Source of the DNA: Polyangiaceae bacterium
GTDB taxonomy: Bacteria; Myxococcota_A; Polyangia; Polyangiales; Polyangiaceae
Length of the DNA: 64,000 nt
Direction: 5' to 3'
NCBI GenBank assembly: GCA_013361525.1
Contig: JABFXY010000087.1
Coordinates: 62,001 to 126,000, forward strand
This document shows positions 1-9,016 of the stretch, in pieces (positions within the stretch are counted from its first letter, which is position 1; each line of letters begins with the position of its first letter). Under the pieces are notes generated by a model. That model worked only from the letters and a program-made list of their open reading frames with translations. It had not been told where the DNA came from and did not search any database. The translations under genes were made by a program, and so were the position numbers.

Positions 1-548
1 AGCGCGCCGGCGATCGCTGCGAGCACGTCCACCATCAGCTCGAGGACGACGCTGTTGGAGCGGAGCGCGAGGGCTTTGGCGATCGACTTTCCGTAGCCTC
101 TGCGCAGATACCCGAGCAAGAGCAACGTCGAAGCGACGAGCGCCGCGACGCCGAGCACCCGCGCGAGCATCGTGGCGACGTAGCGATAAAGAGGCGGATC
201 GCGCGTCAGCTCGAAGACCTTCTGGACCGCGCGGAACCCTGGTGGGGGTGGAGCATCCAGCGACGGATCCGCAATCGTCGTCGCAGGCTTCGCGGGCGGG
301 GGATCGGGGCGAGTCGAGGGGTCCACTTTCGCGGACGCAGGGTCGTCGACGACGGTGTCTTTACGAGCAGCGCCGTCACGCGCAGCAGCGTCGTCGGCGT
401 CGACACCCGGGACAGGAAGCGGGCCGCCGCAGACGCGGCAGAACGCACTACCCTCCCGATCCTCCAGCGTCCTGCAGAGCGGGCACCTGACCGCGGGAGG
501 CCCAGCGGTGGGAGGCCCAGCGGTAGGAGGCTCAGCGGCGGGAGGCAC
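1..548 (-). CDS. Zinc-ribbon membrane protein (3' end outside window)
   Basis: Unrecognised protein, 182 residues visible, continuing past the left edge. It starts with GTG 14 nt downstream of the neighbouring gene's stop, so the two are probably cotranscribed; no ATG is available in this frame. A Pro-rich N-terminus (PPTAGPPTAGPP) is followed at about residues 22-40 by a treble-clef-like zinc ribbon, CPLC...CRVCGG. An acidic, Pro-rich linker follows, then a hydrophobic helix around VLGVAALVASTLLLLGYL and a second hydrophobic stretch (VVLELMVDVLAAIAGA) at the edge. The codon pattern is coding-like throughout. The zinc ribbon is likely cytosolic and may bind protein or nucleic acid. Function unknown; another zinc-ribbon-plus-membrane protein lies at 13076-14023. 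Confidence 0.6.
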   Translation of the reverse strand, partial: MPPAAEPPTAGPPTAGPPAVRCPLCRTLEDREGSAFCRVCGGPLPVPGVDADDAAARDGAARKDTVVDDPASAKVDPSTRPDPPPAKPATTIADPSLDAPPPPGFRAVQKVFELTRDPPLYRYVATMLARVLGVAALVASTLLLLGYLRRGYGKSIAKALALRSNSVVLELMVDVLAAIAGA

Positions 549-562
549 GGGAGAAGCGGAGG

Positions 563-1006
563 TCAGCCTTCCTCTTCTTCGATCTCGAAGCGGCGCGAAG
601 CGGTCGCGACGATCGCCGCGGCGCAGTCCTCGCAAAGGCCCGGCTCTTCCCAGCGGAGCTCGCCGTCGCGCGCCCAGAAGTAGAGACCGCGGCCGGCGGG
701 CTCACCCTCGATCGGGCCGTCGCATGCATCGCACGTCGCGGTGGCACCAGCCTCGGAGCCCGGGCGCTCGCGATCGGCATGACGCGCGGCGAGCGCCATC
801 GCCGCCACCTCGTCCGCGACGTACGTGGTCATGGGAACGATCGACGACAGCGCGTCACCATCACGAGCCACGCCGGCCCTGACTGCAGGACCCGATTGCG
901 GCATGGGCTCGTCGCGCATCGGAGCGGCGGCCGGCTTGTGAGCCGTCGTCTCGGATACGGAGCCCTTCGCGCGATGTCGGCCGGAGCTGTCCCCACCGTC
1001 CTTCAT
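563..1006 (-). CDS. Small protein with CxxC pairs, hypothetical
   Basis: Hypothetical 147-residue soluble protein with an ATG start. The N-terminal ~60 residues look disordered. The C-terminal half has two cysteine pairs, CDACDGP (about residues 92-98) and CEDC (about 125-128), spaced like a small zinc-binding fold, separated by an aromatic strand region (GLYFWARDGELRWEE). It ends in an acidic tail (FEIEEEEG). An internal ATG near residue 59 (MTTYVADEV) is an alternative start. The zinc-ribbon membrane protein follows 14 nt downstream. Metal binding is inferred only from the cysteine spacing. Confidence 0.55.
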   Translation of the reverse strand: MKDGGDSSGRHRAKGSVSETTAHKPAAAPMRDEPMPQSGPAVRAGVARDGDALSSIVPMTTYVADEVAAMALAARHADRERPGSEAGATATCDACDGPIEGEPAGRGLYFWARDGELRWEEPGLCEDCAAAIVATASRRFEIEEEEG

Positions 1007-1041
1007 ATTGCAGCCCCGACTCTAGCAGACAGGACGAAGAC

Positions 1042-3330
1042 TCAAGAGGCAGATGAATCGGTCTGCTCCTCGACGTCTTCCGCCGGCTTTTTCTTCGCTT
1101 TCGGTTTCGCGGCCGATCGATCGCCCGTCTGCTCGCAGCTCGCGAGCAGGATCTCGGCGATATCGAGCTGCTTGATCGACTCTTCCTTCGACTCGGCCTT
1201 GAGACCGTCGGTCAACATCGTCTGGCAGAAGGGACACGCGCTCGCGACCGTCTCGGCGCCCGTTTCGAGGAGCTGGTTCGTGCGCTTGACGTTCACGCGA
1301 TCCTTGTTCTGCTCCTCCATCCACATCTGCGCGCCGCCGGCTCCGCAACACAGACCCTTGTTGCGGTTCCAGCTCTCCACCTCGAGCAGCTCGAGGCCGG
1401 GGACGCTCTTGAGGACATCGCGGGGAGCGTCGTACACGTTGTTGTAGCGGCCGAGGTAACAGGAGTCGTGATAGGCGACCTTGGCCTTCACGGTGCCGCG
1501 CGGCTGGAGCTTCTTCTCGTTGACGAGGTTCGAGAGAAACTCTGCGTGGTGCACGACCTCGAACTTGGCGCCGAAGTCGGGGTACTCGTTCGCGAGGGTG
1601 TTGAAGCAGTGCGGGCACGCCGTGACGATGGTGCGGATGCCGCCCTGCTCTTTGTAGCCGTTGAGCGTGGCGACGTTCTGCTCGGCGAGCATGAGGAAGA
1701 GGTATTCGTTGCCGGCGCGGCGGGCGGGATCGCCGGTGCAGGTCTCTTCTTGGCCGAGGATGGCGAAGTCGACGCCGGCCTCTTTCATCAGCTTCGCCGT
1801 CGCGCGCGCGACCTTCTTCGCGCGGTCGTCGTAGCTTCCGGCGCAGCCGACCCAATAGAGGACCTTTGCGTCGGGCTTGTCGCTCATCAACGGGATGTCG
1901 AGGCCATCGGCCCAGTTCGCGCGATCGACGCGCGCGAGGTTCCACGGGTTGCCGTTCACCTCCATCGCGCCGAAGGGGCCGTTGAGCTGCGCGGGGAACT
2001 CTCCCTTGAGCATCACCAGGTTGCGGCGCATGTCGACGATCTTGTCGACGTAGCTGATCATGACCGGGCACTGCTCTTCGCAGGCGCGGCAGGTCGTGCA
2101 GGCCCAGAGCACGTCGGGGTGAACGATGTCGCCGGTGAGCTCGATCGGCGCGGGGGCGCCCTCTTCGGCGACGGCGGCCGCCTCTTCCTCGGTGAGCTTG
2201 CGCGGCGGGTTCTTCTTCGCGTCGATCAGCTCTTCCGCGCGGCCGTAGAGGTGGTCGCGAAGATCGAGGGTCAACATCTTCGGGCTGAGCATCTTGCCCG
2301 TCTTGTGCGCAGGGCAGTTGTCGCTGCAACGACCGCACTCGGTACAGGTGTAGAAGTCGAGGATCGCCTTCCACGTAAAATCCGTGATCTTCGCGGCGCC
2401 GACGGGCTGCGCGTCGGGCTTGTTCTCCATCGCGGCCTCCATGATCGGCATCAGCGCCTCGGAGGAGCTCGCAACGGGCAACAGCCTGCCCGGCGCGTCG
2501 AGGTTCCGGAAGAAGACGTTCGGGAACGACGTGATGATGTGGAAGTGCTTCGAGTGAGGAAGGATGTTCGCGAAGATGAGGACGAGGCTCGAGTGAGCCC
2601 AGAAGCCCGCGTGCGCCAGGAAATGCAGCGTCTTCGGCGTAGCGCCGCCGATGATCGCGGCGAGGATGCTGCTCGCGGGCGCGTGCCACACGAAGCCCAT
2701 CGGCTTTCCGGCGTGATCGCCGAGCGGCGCGACGACCGTCTTCACACCTTCACAGATGGCGTCGTCGGGGCGGGTGCCGAGCGCGCTGTGCGTCGTGCCG
2801 GCGCAAGCGGCCGCGACCTTGGGTGAGAGCGCGAACATCGACGCGTTGTAGAGAATGTCCGCGACCATCATCGTGATGATGATGCCGAGGATGAGCAGGC
2901 CCTCGCCCGAGAGCGTCATGCGCCCTTCGCGGCGAATGGCGCGCATGTAGACGAAGAAGAGCGCGCCCAAGATGACGGCGACCGCGACGATCTCCTTCAA
3001 CAGGTCGTAGACCATGCCGAGCGGCTGCTCGTGCCCGAACAGGAACAGACTGAAGTCCGGGAAGAACCCGCGCCCCCACAGGATGATCGTGTTGATGAGC
3101 AACACGGAGAACCCCACGAAGATCGCCATGTGGGCGATGCCCGCGTACGGGTAGTAGTGCATCTTGCGCTGGGCGAGCGTGTACTCGACGACACCTCGCA
3201 GGCGCTCCGGGATGCGATCGAAGCGGGCCTCGGGTCGACCGACGAGCATGAGCTCGAACCGTTGCTTCGCGGAGAGCCCGAACATCGCCGAAAGGACGAC
3301 GATGACGAAGGCCATGGCGTAGGGGTTCAT
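1042..3330 (-). CDS. Membrane-bound (Fe-S)-binding oxidoreductase, HdrD/GlpC-like
   Basis: Putative electron-transfer protein of 762 residues that joins a membrane cytochrome-like part to a heterodisulfide-reductase-type Fe-S part. About 270 N-terminal residues hold several transmembrane helices (NarI/DUF-like). Two 4Fe-4S motifs follow: CTECGRCSDNCP from C329 and CTTCRACEEQCP from C411. Then come two cysteine-rich CCG-type domains; the first has CTGDPARRAGNE plus ACPHC, the second LCCGAGG plus ACPFC. Such proteins usually pass electrons between flavoprotein dehydrogenases and the quinone pool. The ATG giving MNPYAMAFVIVV was chosen because a GTG 23 codons upstream (3399) adds an Arg-rich segment before the first helix. 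It is transcribed divergently from the kinase-DsbA fusion. Confidence 0.88.
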   Translation of the reverse strand: MNPYAMAFVIVVLSAMFGLSAKQRFELMLVGRPEARFDRIPERLRGVVEYTLAQRKMHYYPYAGIAHMAIFVGFSVLLINTIILWGRGFFPDFSLFLFGHEQPLGMVYDLLKEIVAVAVILGALFFVYMRAIRREGRMTLSGEGLLILGIIITMMVADILYNASMFALSPKVAAACAGTTHSALGTRPDDAICEGVKTVVAPLGDHAGKPMGFVWHAPASSILAAIIGGATPKTLHFLAHAGFWAHSSLVLIFANILPHSKHFHIITSFPNVFFRNLDAPGRLLPVASSSEALMPIMEAAMENKPDAQPVGAAKITDFTWKAILDFYTCTECGRCSDNCPAHKTGKMLSPKMLTLDLRDHLYGRAEELIDAKKNPPRKLTEEEAAAVAEEGAPAPIELTGDIVHPDVLWACTTCRACEEQCPVMISYVDKIVDMRRNLVMLKGEFPAQLNGPFGAMEVNGNPWNLARVDRANWADGLDIPLMSDKPDAKVLYWVGCAGSYDDRAKKVARATAKLMKEAGVDFAILGQEETCTGDPARRAGNEYLFLMLAEQNVATLNGYKEQGGIRTIVTACPHCFNTLANEYPDFGAKFEVVHHAEFLSNLVNEKKLQPRGTVKAKVAYHDSCYLGRYNNVYDAPRDVLKSVPGLELLEVESWNRNKGLCCGAGGAQMWMEEQNKDRVNVKRTNQLLETGAETVASACPFCQTMLTDGLKAESKEESIKQLDIAEILLASCEQTGDRSAAKPKAKKKPAEDVEEQTDSSAS

Positions 3331-3418
3331 GGACGTTGGGAGGGTTTCTAGGGTCGCACCACGCGCGGCGTCAAACCTCCTCTTGTACGCCCCGCGCACG
3401 TGATAAACGAGACGAGCG

Positions 3419-6400
3419 ATGGAAGAGCTCGAGGCGGGGAGCGTCTTCGGCGAGGACTACGAGATCGTCCGGGCGATCTACACCGGCGGGCTCAGCACGA
3501 TCTACGAGGCGAAACAGCGGTCGACCGGCGATCGGCGCGCGCTGAAGGTCGTGCACGGCGCGCTCGGCAAGGACGAAAAGATCCGGTCCGCGTTCCTCGA
3601 GGAGGCGAAGCGCGCGTCGCAGATTCAGAGCCCACACGTCGCGGAGGTCGTCGCGTGGGGGTGTGACCCCGAGACCGGTCACCCGTTCGCCGCGCTCGAG
3701 CTCCTCGAGGGCAAACGCCTATCGCAATACCTCGATGAAAACGGCCCGATGAGCCCGGCGGAGCTGCTCGGTTTCCTCCGCCAGCTCGGGCACGCGCTCG
3801 CGGCGGCGCACGCGGTCCACGTGGTGCACCGCGATTTGAAGCCCGAGGGGATCATGCTCGCCGCGAGCCCGACCGAAGGGCTCGCCTACCGCGTCGAGGT
3901 CCAGTTCGTCGGCGTCGGCAAGATCGCCTCGGAGATCCGCGAGAACACGACCGCCGCGATGAGCCGCGGGTTGTGGATGGCCCCCGAGCAAGCAGAGACG
4001 AACGCTCGCCCGACGCCGGCGACCGACGTGTGGACGATCGGCCTGCTCGCGTTTTGGCTCGTCACCGGCAAGCACTACTGGAAGACGGCGCGCGACATGG
4101 GCTCCGCGATGGTGACGCTCATGCGCGAGGTGTTGTTCGATCCGATCGTCCCCGCGTCGAAGCGCGCGGCCGAGCTCGGCGTCGAACGATTGCTCCCGCC
4201 AGGCTTCGACGCCTGGTTCGCCCAATGTGTGAGCCGCGACCCCGCTCGCCGGTTTCAAAACGCGTGGGACGCGGTGCGAGCCCTCGAGGTGGCTGCAGCG
4301 GCATGGCCGAGACCGGCAACGACGGCGATCCCCGGCTCGGCGACGCAGGCGCCTCAGCAAGAACGAGCGAAACCCGCCGACGCGGCGGCCGCGGCGGCCG
4401 CGGCGGCTGCGCGGCCGGTGATGTTTTCGATCCCCGGCCAACACTCCGCCGTCGAGCCACAGCGTCCCGCTGCGCCGAGCGCGGTCGAAGTACCGGGCGC
4501 TGCTGCGCCTCCAGCCGCTCCACCGCCCGCGATCGAGGAGAGCGACGAACCAGCTCCAGCGCCGATCGCAACGAGCGGTGGCGACGACGCTGCCAAGCCG
4601 GCTCCCCGCGCGCCGAGCCGCGGAGCGAAGACGGCGCGGCTCGTCGCCGGTCTCGTCGTGGCGGCCGTCGTCTCGGGAGTCGGCGGATACTACGCGAACG
4701 GCGCGTACAAGGCTTATCAGCGCAAGGTGAAACGCGAAGAAGCTGCACGCGAAGACGCGGAGCGTGAGGCCGAGCGCGAAGCCAAACGAGAAGAGGCGAA
4801 GCGAAAGAAGAAGATGCTCGAGGAGTGGTCCGACCTCGACGGGTCGGTGCCGATCTCGTTCGCCGATCCGTCGACCGGGAGCCGCACGGCGCCGGTCACG
4901 ATCGTCGAGTTCACCGATTTTCAGTGCAAGCCGTGCCGCAACCTGGAAAAGACGCTCAACCTATTGAAGCTCGAATACCCACCGACCGATCTCCGCGTCG
5001 TGTGGAAGAACTGGCCGCTGCCGGCCCACGATCGCGGCAAGGCCGCCGCGCAGGCGGGAATTGCGGTCTTCAAGAATGCGAAGAGCGACGGCTTCTTCAA
5101 GTTTGCGACGTCGGCGTTCCTCTCCGAAAGTGACGAGCTCTACGACTTCGAGCTCCAGGGTTGGGCGCGCGACGCGGGCGTCAACGACTTCTCCAAGTAT
5201 CTGCGAGACGCCGAAAGCCTCGAGACCACCAAGAAGGTCGAGGCGGACTTGGCGCTCGGCCGAACGCTCGGCGTGCGGCGGGCACCGACGCTGTTCATCA
5301 ATGGCCTTCCGCTCGAGGGCGACCGGCCGATCGAGGAGCTTCGAAAGGTCATCGAGGAGCAGCGCCAAAAAGGGAAATCGGAAGCCGACAAAGGGACGGA
5401 CGCCGACAAGGTTTACGTCGCGCTCACCAAAGAACAATTTGCGACCGTCCCCCGCCCTCAGCCTGCGCCGCCGGACCCGAATGCAATGTACCGCGTGCCG
5501 CTGGACCGGTCGCCCGCTCTCGGCAAGAGCGACGCCCCCGTGACGGCCGTCTTGTTCGCCGACGTGACGTCGCCCGACTGCGCTGCCCTCTATAAGACAA
5601 TCGAAGGTCTGAAGGCGACCTACGGCGATCGGCTGCGCATCGTATGGAAGGATCGACCGCTCGAGACGAGCGCAAGGTCCGTGGCGGCCGCCAACTTCCT
5701 TCGCGAGGCGCGAGCCCTCAAAGACGACGAGCTCTTCTGGAAAGCTGCCGCGCTCCTCTTCGAGCATCAAACCGCGCTCGAAGACGGCGACTTGAAGGGA
5801 TACGCAAAGACGCTGAAGGTGAGCGCCACCAAAACCGTCGACGCCGTCACGTCATTGAAACACAATGCCGACATCGCGAAGGACGAGGCTCTGGCCGAGC
5901 TCTTGGACGTCGATACGGTGCCGCAGCTCTTCATCAACGGCAAACGCGTCGTGGGAAACAAGAGCGCAGCCGACATCGGCAAGCTCATCGACGACGCCGA
6001 GACCGACGCAAAGAGCCTGACGGCAAGAGGCGTCGCAGCGACCGCCGTCTACGACGAGCTCATGAAGACCGCGAGGCCCGACACCCTCGACCTTCGTATC
6101 GTCGATCCGGGCTTCGTCTCCTATATGTCACCTCGCCTGGGCGCGCCCTACGCTGCGACGGTCGTCGTTCAGCAGTTTTGCGATTACGAGTCGCCGGACT
6201 GCAAGAAGATGGCTCCCGTCCTCAAGAAGCTCTCCACCCAAAACCCCGACAAGGTCGTCATTCACTTCCGCTATCTGCCACTGCCTGAAAACGCAAATGC
6301 ACGAACGGTGGCGATGGCAGGAGCCGAGATGAAGACGCAGTGCGGCGATCCGTGCTTCTTCGACTTCGTCGATGTTTGGTACGCCCAGCACGGGACCAAC

Positions 6401-6661
6401 CCACCCGACTTCCGTGCCGCGCTCGGCAAAGCGGCCGCGGCTGCGGCCGCGAAAACATACAGCGTGACCTTCGACGGGACGGCGTTCGAGTCCGCCATCG
6501 ACACGAAGAAACACAACTACACGATTGGCGAGGACGAGAAGGCCGCCGAAGCGCTCGGCATCACCGAAGTGCCCACCTACGTCGTCGGGAAGTACTTGTT
6601 CACCGGCGCCATCAGCGAGCAGAAGTTTCAGGCGCTCGTCGACAGAGTCGCGACGGAGTAA
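3419..6661 (+). CDS. Pseudokinase fused to three DsbA-like thioredoxin domains
   Basis: Transmembrane fusion of 1080 residues. Residues ~10-300 have the Hanks kinase fold: glycine loop GGLSTIYEAK, ALKVV with K43, HRDLKPEG at 137-144 and an APE motif. The Asn that should follow HRDLKPE is Gly144, and the DFG triplet reads FVG (163-165), so both Mg-binding residues are missing and catalysis is unlikely. An Ala/Pro-rich linker, one membrane helix (~404-430) and a charged helix (~433-470) lead to three DsbA-like domains. The first keeps CKPC (503-506). The second and third have SPDC (Cys721, Cys928), lacking the nucleophilic first Cys. All three keep a cis-Pro loop (APTLFING, VPQLFING, VPTYVVG). 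The kinase-like part should be cytosolic and the thioredoxin part periplasmic. Function unknown; signalling or scaffolding across the membrane is an inference. Confidence 0.88.
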   Translation: MEELEAGSVFGEDYEIVRAIYTGGLSTIYEAKQRSTGDRRALKVVHGALGKDEKIRSAFLEEAKRASQIQSPHVAEVVAWGCDPETGHPFAALELLEGKRLSQYLDENGPMSPAELLGFLRQLGHALAAAHAVHVVHRDLKPEGIMLAASPTEGLAYRVEVQFVGVGKIASEIRENTTAAMSRGLWMAPEQAETNARPTPATDVWTIGLLAFWLVTGKHYWKTARDMGSAMVTLMREVLFDPIVPASKRAAELGVERLLPPGFDAWFAQCVSRDPARRFQNAWDAVRALEVAAAAWPRPATTAIPGSATQAPQQERAKPADAAAAAAAAAARPVMFSIPGQHSAVEPQRPAAPSAVEVPGAAAPPAAPPPAIEESDEPAPAPIATSGGDDAAKPAPRAPSRGAKTARLVAGLVVAAVVSGVGGYYANGAYKAYQRKVKREEAAREDAEREAEREAKREEAKRKKKMLEEWSDLDGSVPISFADPSTGSRTAPVTIVEFTDFQCKPCRNLEKTLNLLKLEYPPTDLRVVWKNWPLPAHDRGKAAAQAGIAVFKNAKSDGFFKFATSAFLSESDELYDFELQGWARDAGVNDFSKYLRDAESLETTKKVEADLALGRTLGVRRAPTLFINGLPLEGDRPIEELRKVIEEQRQKGKSEADKGTDADKVYVALTKEQFATVPRPQPAPPDPNAMYRVPLDRSPALGKSDAPVTAVLFADVTSPDCAALYKTIEGLKATYGDRLRIVWKDRPLETSARSVAAANFLREARALKDDELFWKAAALLFEHQTALEDGDLKGYAKTLKVSATKTVDAVTSLKHNADIAKDEALAELLDVDTVPQLFINGKRVVGNKSAADIGKLIDDAETDAKSLTARGVAATAVYDELMKTARPDTLDLRIVDPGFVSYMSPRLGAPYAATVVVQQFCDYESPDCKKMAPVLKKLSTQNPDKVVIHFRYLPLPENANARTVAMAGAEMKTQCGDPCFFDFVDVWYAQHGTNPPDFRAALGKAAAAAAAKTYSVTFDGTAFESAIDTKKHNYTIGEDEKAAEALGITEVPTYVVGKYLFTGAISEQKFQALVDRVATE

Positions 6662-6691
6662 GGGCGCCAGCAGCCAACAATCGGAATAACG

Positions 6692-7273
6692 CTATAGCGT
6701 GAACTCGAACGCTTTTTCGCTCGCCTTGTCGCCGGGCGAGAGCTCGAACGCCGAGGCGTACGAGCGCTGGCCCACGCGCACGCCGAGGCGAACCTTCACC
6801 GGCGCGGTCGCGGTGCCGAGCTTCTCGAGCTTCACGACGACGCGGTAGCGCCCCTTCTCCGGCTCGCCGCTCGCGAGAAAAACGTTCTCCACGTTTTGGC
6901 TGAAGCAACCGCCGTCGCGTGGGCAATCTCGATCCTTGTAGAGACCGCTGGTCGTCGCCTCGCCGGGCTGCGCGACCTCCCCCGCGGCGTCCGTGACCTC
7001 GAGGTTCACGTCGGCCTCGGCCGCGTCCCAGGCGATCGCGAATTGAAGGATGCCGGTATGAACACCACACCCTTCGTCGATGACGCCGTTGCAGTTGTTG
7101 TCGATCGCGTCGAAGCACATCTCGACGCCGCTCGGCGTGCAGGCTTGCTCGAGGCTGGCGCCGTCCGGTGCGGAGACGTCGCGCATCGCGAGCTCCGCAG
7201 GCTTACCGGTGCCGGGCACCTCCAGGCACGCAGACACGGAGGCGATGGCGGCGATGGCGAACAATCGTTGCAC
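6692..7273 (-). CDS. Lipoprotein with MopE-type metal-binding motif
   Basis: Predicted exported lipoprotein, 193 residues from a GTG start chosen because it gives a compact signal peptide ending in SVSAC (lipobox). A TTG further upstream (7318) is less likely. Around residues 50-70 there is FDAIDNNCNGVIDEGC, matching the Cys/Asp-rich putative metal-binding motif first described in the copper-binding protein MopE and common in myxobacterial surface proteins. The remainder (IAWDAAEADVNLEVTD...) looks like a beta-sandwich. Convergent with the kinase-DsbA gene and divergent from the TSUP transporter gene. Ligand and role unknown. Confidence 0.72.
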   Translation of the reverse strand: MQRLFAIAAIASVSACLEVPGTGKPAELAMRDVSAPDGASLEQACTPSGVEMCFDAIDNNCNGVIDEGCGVHTGILQFAIAWDAAEADVNLEVTDAAGEVAQPGEATTSGLYKDRDCPRDGGCFSQNVENVFLASGEPEKGRYRVVVKLEKLGTATAPVKVRLGVRVGQRSYASAFELSPGDKASEKAFEFTL

Positions 7274-7326
7274 GGCGAACAGAGCGGGAGCATGACACCC
7301 GCCGAGGACGGCAGGCAAGCACGGCG

Positions 7327-8079
7327 ATGGATACCCAGGCTTGGATCGCCCTCGCGCTCATCGTCGCATTCGCTTTCGCGGTCGAGTCGGCGCTCGGGTT
7401 CGGCGCGACGGTCGTGACCGTGGCGCTCGCGTCGCTCGTCCTGCCGATCGACGCGATCTTGGCGTCATTCGTCCCGGTGAACATGGTGCTGTCGGCGATC
7501 CTGGTCGCGCGTGGCGCACAATCGGTCGCGTGGAGGATGTTGTGGAAGGGCGTATTGCCCTTCGTGGCAGCAGGTCTACCGATCGGGATCGTCGTCCTAT
7601 CGCGCGTCGACGAGCGGTGGCTCAAGCTCGCGTTCGGCGCGTTCGTCATCGTGCTTTCGGCGATGGAGCTCTTCACCCCCGCGCGCGCCGACGCGGAGCC
7701 CGAGCGACCGATACGGCCGGCGTTGGGCGGTGCGTTCCTCGCGCTCGGCGGGATGATCCACGGCGCGTTCGGCACGGGAGGACCGATGGTCGTCTACGTG
7801 CTCGGCCGGCGGCTGGGCGACGACAAGGCGAAGTTCCGAGCGACGCTCAGCATGTTGTGGCTGTCGCTCAATACCATCCTCGTCGGCTCTTTCGTCGTCC
7901 GGGGAACGCTCACGGCAGCATCCCTTCGGCTGAGCGCGGCGCTTCTACCGTGTTTGCTATTTGGGCTTCTCGCAGGCGAGATCGTTTTTCGTCGCGTATC
8001 GGCCGCGCGCTTTCGCCTCTTCGTCTTCGTGATGCTCGCGCTCGCCGGAGCGGTGCTCGTCATCCGAAGTATCGGCTGA
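7327..8079 (+). CDS. TSUP (TauE/SafE) family membrane transporter
   Basis: Integral membrane protein of 250 residues with about eight hydrophobic helices and the duplicated layout of the TSUP family, which exports sulfite, sulfoacetate or other small organic anions. Family-like features are the N-terminal ALGFGATVVTVAL and the glycine-rich GGMIHGAFGTGGP in the second half. The length is normal for the family. The ATG before DTQAWIALALIV was chosen because the longer reading frame upstream is Arg-rich and overlaps the divergent lipoprotein gene. The stop lies 3 bp from that of the next gene, which is convergent. Substrate cannot be told from sequence. Confidence 0.85.
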   Translation: MDTQAWIALALIVAFAFAVESALGFGATVVTVALASLVLPIDAILASFVPVNMVLSAILVARGAQSVAWRMLWKGVLPFVAAGLPIGIVVLSRVDERWLKLAFGAFVIVLSAMELFTPARADAEPERPIRPALGGAFLALGGMIHGAFGTGGPMVVYVLGRRLGDDKAKFRATLSMLWLSLNTILVGSFVVRGTLTAASLRLSAALLPCLLFGLLAGEIVFRRVSAARFRLFVFVMLALAGAVLVIRSIG

Positions 8080-8082
8080 GCC

Positions 8083-8973
8083 TCAGAACGCGAATCCCAA
8101 GCCGAGCGAAGCGAGCAACTGAATGGCAGAGGTCTTGTCGTAAAAGACAACCTCGTAACGGCCCGCTCGCATCGTCACCTTGTCGGCGGTCGCGTAACCG
8201 ATGCCGACGCCGCCCGCGAGGTTGAAGCCGTATTCGTCGCCGAACACGTTCGAGCTGCCGATCGCGATGCCGATGATCGGCGACGCGATGTCGTCGGTTG
8301 CCGTCTTGTGGAGCTCGGGATCGGTGAGGGTCGCCGAGAAGGCCTCGAAGCCGACCGTCGCTTTGGCGTAGAAGCCATTGAGCGCGTGGCCCGTGAAGTA
8401 CACGAGGAAGTTCGCCTGGAGCGCGCCGCCGGACATATCGAGATTTTCCGCGGAGCTGCCGAAGATCCACGACGGCTCGGCCTCGACGGCGAGCGGGCCC
8501 CAAATGGCGAGCTCGGCCTGGAACGACAAGCGCCGGAACAACAAATCGAATGGATCGAAGCGGACCGCGAACCGGCAGCAACCCGGCTCTTTCGGCTCGA
8601 GCGGCGGGGGCGGCGGGCCCGGCGGAGGGAATTGCCCATAACCATATGCATAACCCTGCGGCGCGGGACCGGCCGGCGGCCCCGGCGGCGGATAGGTGGC
8701 CGGCGGCGGCGGCTGTGCGACACCCCAAGTCTGCGGCGGAGCAGTCGGCGGCGGAGCAGTCGGCGGCGGGGGTGCAGGCGGGGGTGCGGGCGGCGGCGCA
8801 GGCTGCGCAGCCGGCGGCGGTTGCGACCCATCGGACGACGGAGGCGCGTCCGGCTGCGCAGGCGGCGGAGAAGCAGGAGGCGGCGCGGGCGGCGGCGCAG
8901 GTTGCGCGAGCGCCATGGTCGAGACGGCCAGGCTCGCGCCGACCAGCGCGCTCGCGATGATTCGAGGTCGCAT
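8083..8973 (-). CDS. Secreted Pro-rich protein with beta-barrel-like C-terminus
   Basis: Hypothetical exported protein of 296 residues. The signal peptide (MRPRIIASALVGASLAVS..MALAQ) is followed by about 100 residues of Pro/Ala-rich low complexity. The remaining ~170 residues show alternating hydrophobic and polar strands ending in GLGFAF, a C-terminal aromatic residue typical of outer-membrane beta-barrels. The start at 8973 was chosen to place the signal peptide at the N-terminus; ATG 8988 is an alternative. A possible -10 box (TATACT on the minus strand, 9000-9005) fits a short leader. Outer-membrane location is inferred; role unknown. Confidence 0.7.
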   Translation of the reverse strand: MRPRIIASALVGASLAVSTMALAQPAPPPAPPPASPPPAQPDAPPSSDGSQPPPAAQPAPPPAPPPAPPPPTAPPPTAPPQTWGVAQPPPPATYPPPGPPAGPAPQGYAYGYGQFPPPGPPPPPLEPKEPGCCRFAVRFDPFDLLFRRLSFQAELAIWGPLAVEAEPSWIFGSSAENLDMSGGALQANFLVYFTGHALNGFYAKATVGFEAFSATLTDPELHKTATDDIASPIIGIAIGSSNVFGDEYGFNLAGGVGIGYATADKVTMRAGRYEVVFYDKTSAIQLLASLGLGFAF

Positions 8974-9016
8974 CGTCGGCACCACCATAACCCGGATCGA
9001 GTATAGCCGGGGCCGC

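Noticed and set aside
1468-2826. 452-residue open frame on the plus strand
   Set aside because: It lies fully over the Fe-S oxidoreductase on the other strand, has no recognisable motif and reflects GC-rich antisense openness.
3331-3399. 23-residue GTG extension of the Fe-S oxidoreductase
   Set aside because: The extension is Arg-rich, lies just before a membrane helix and has no better ribosome-binding site than the chosen ATG.
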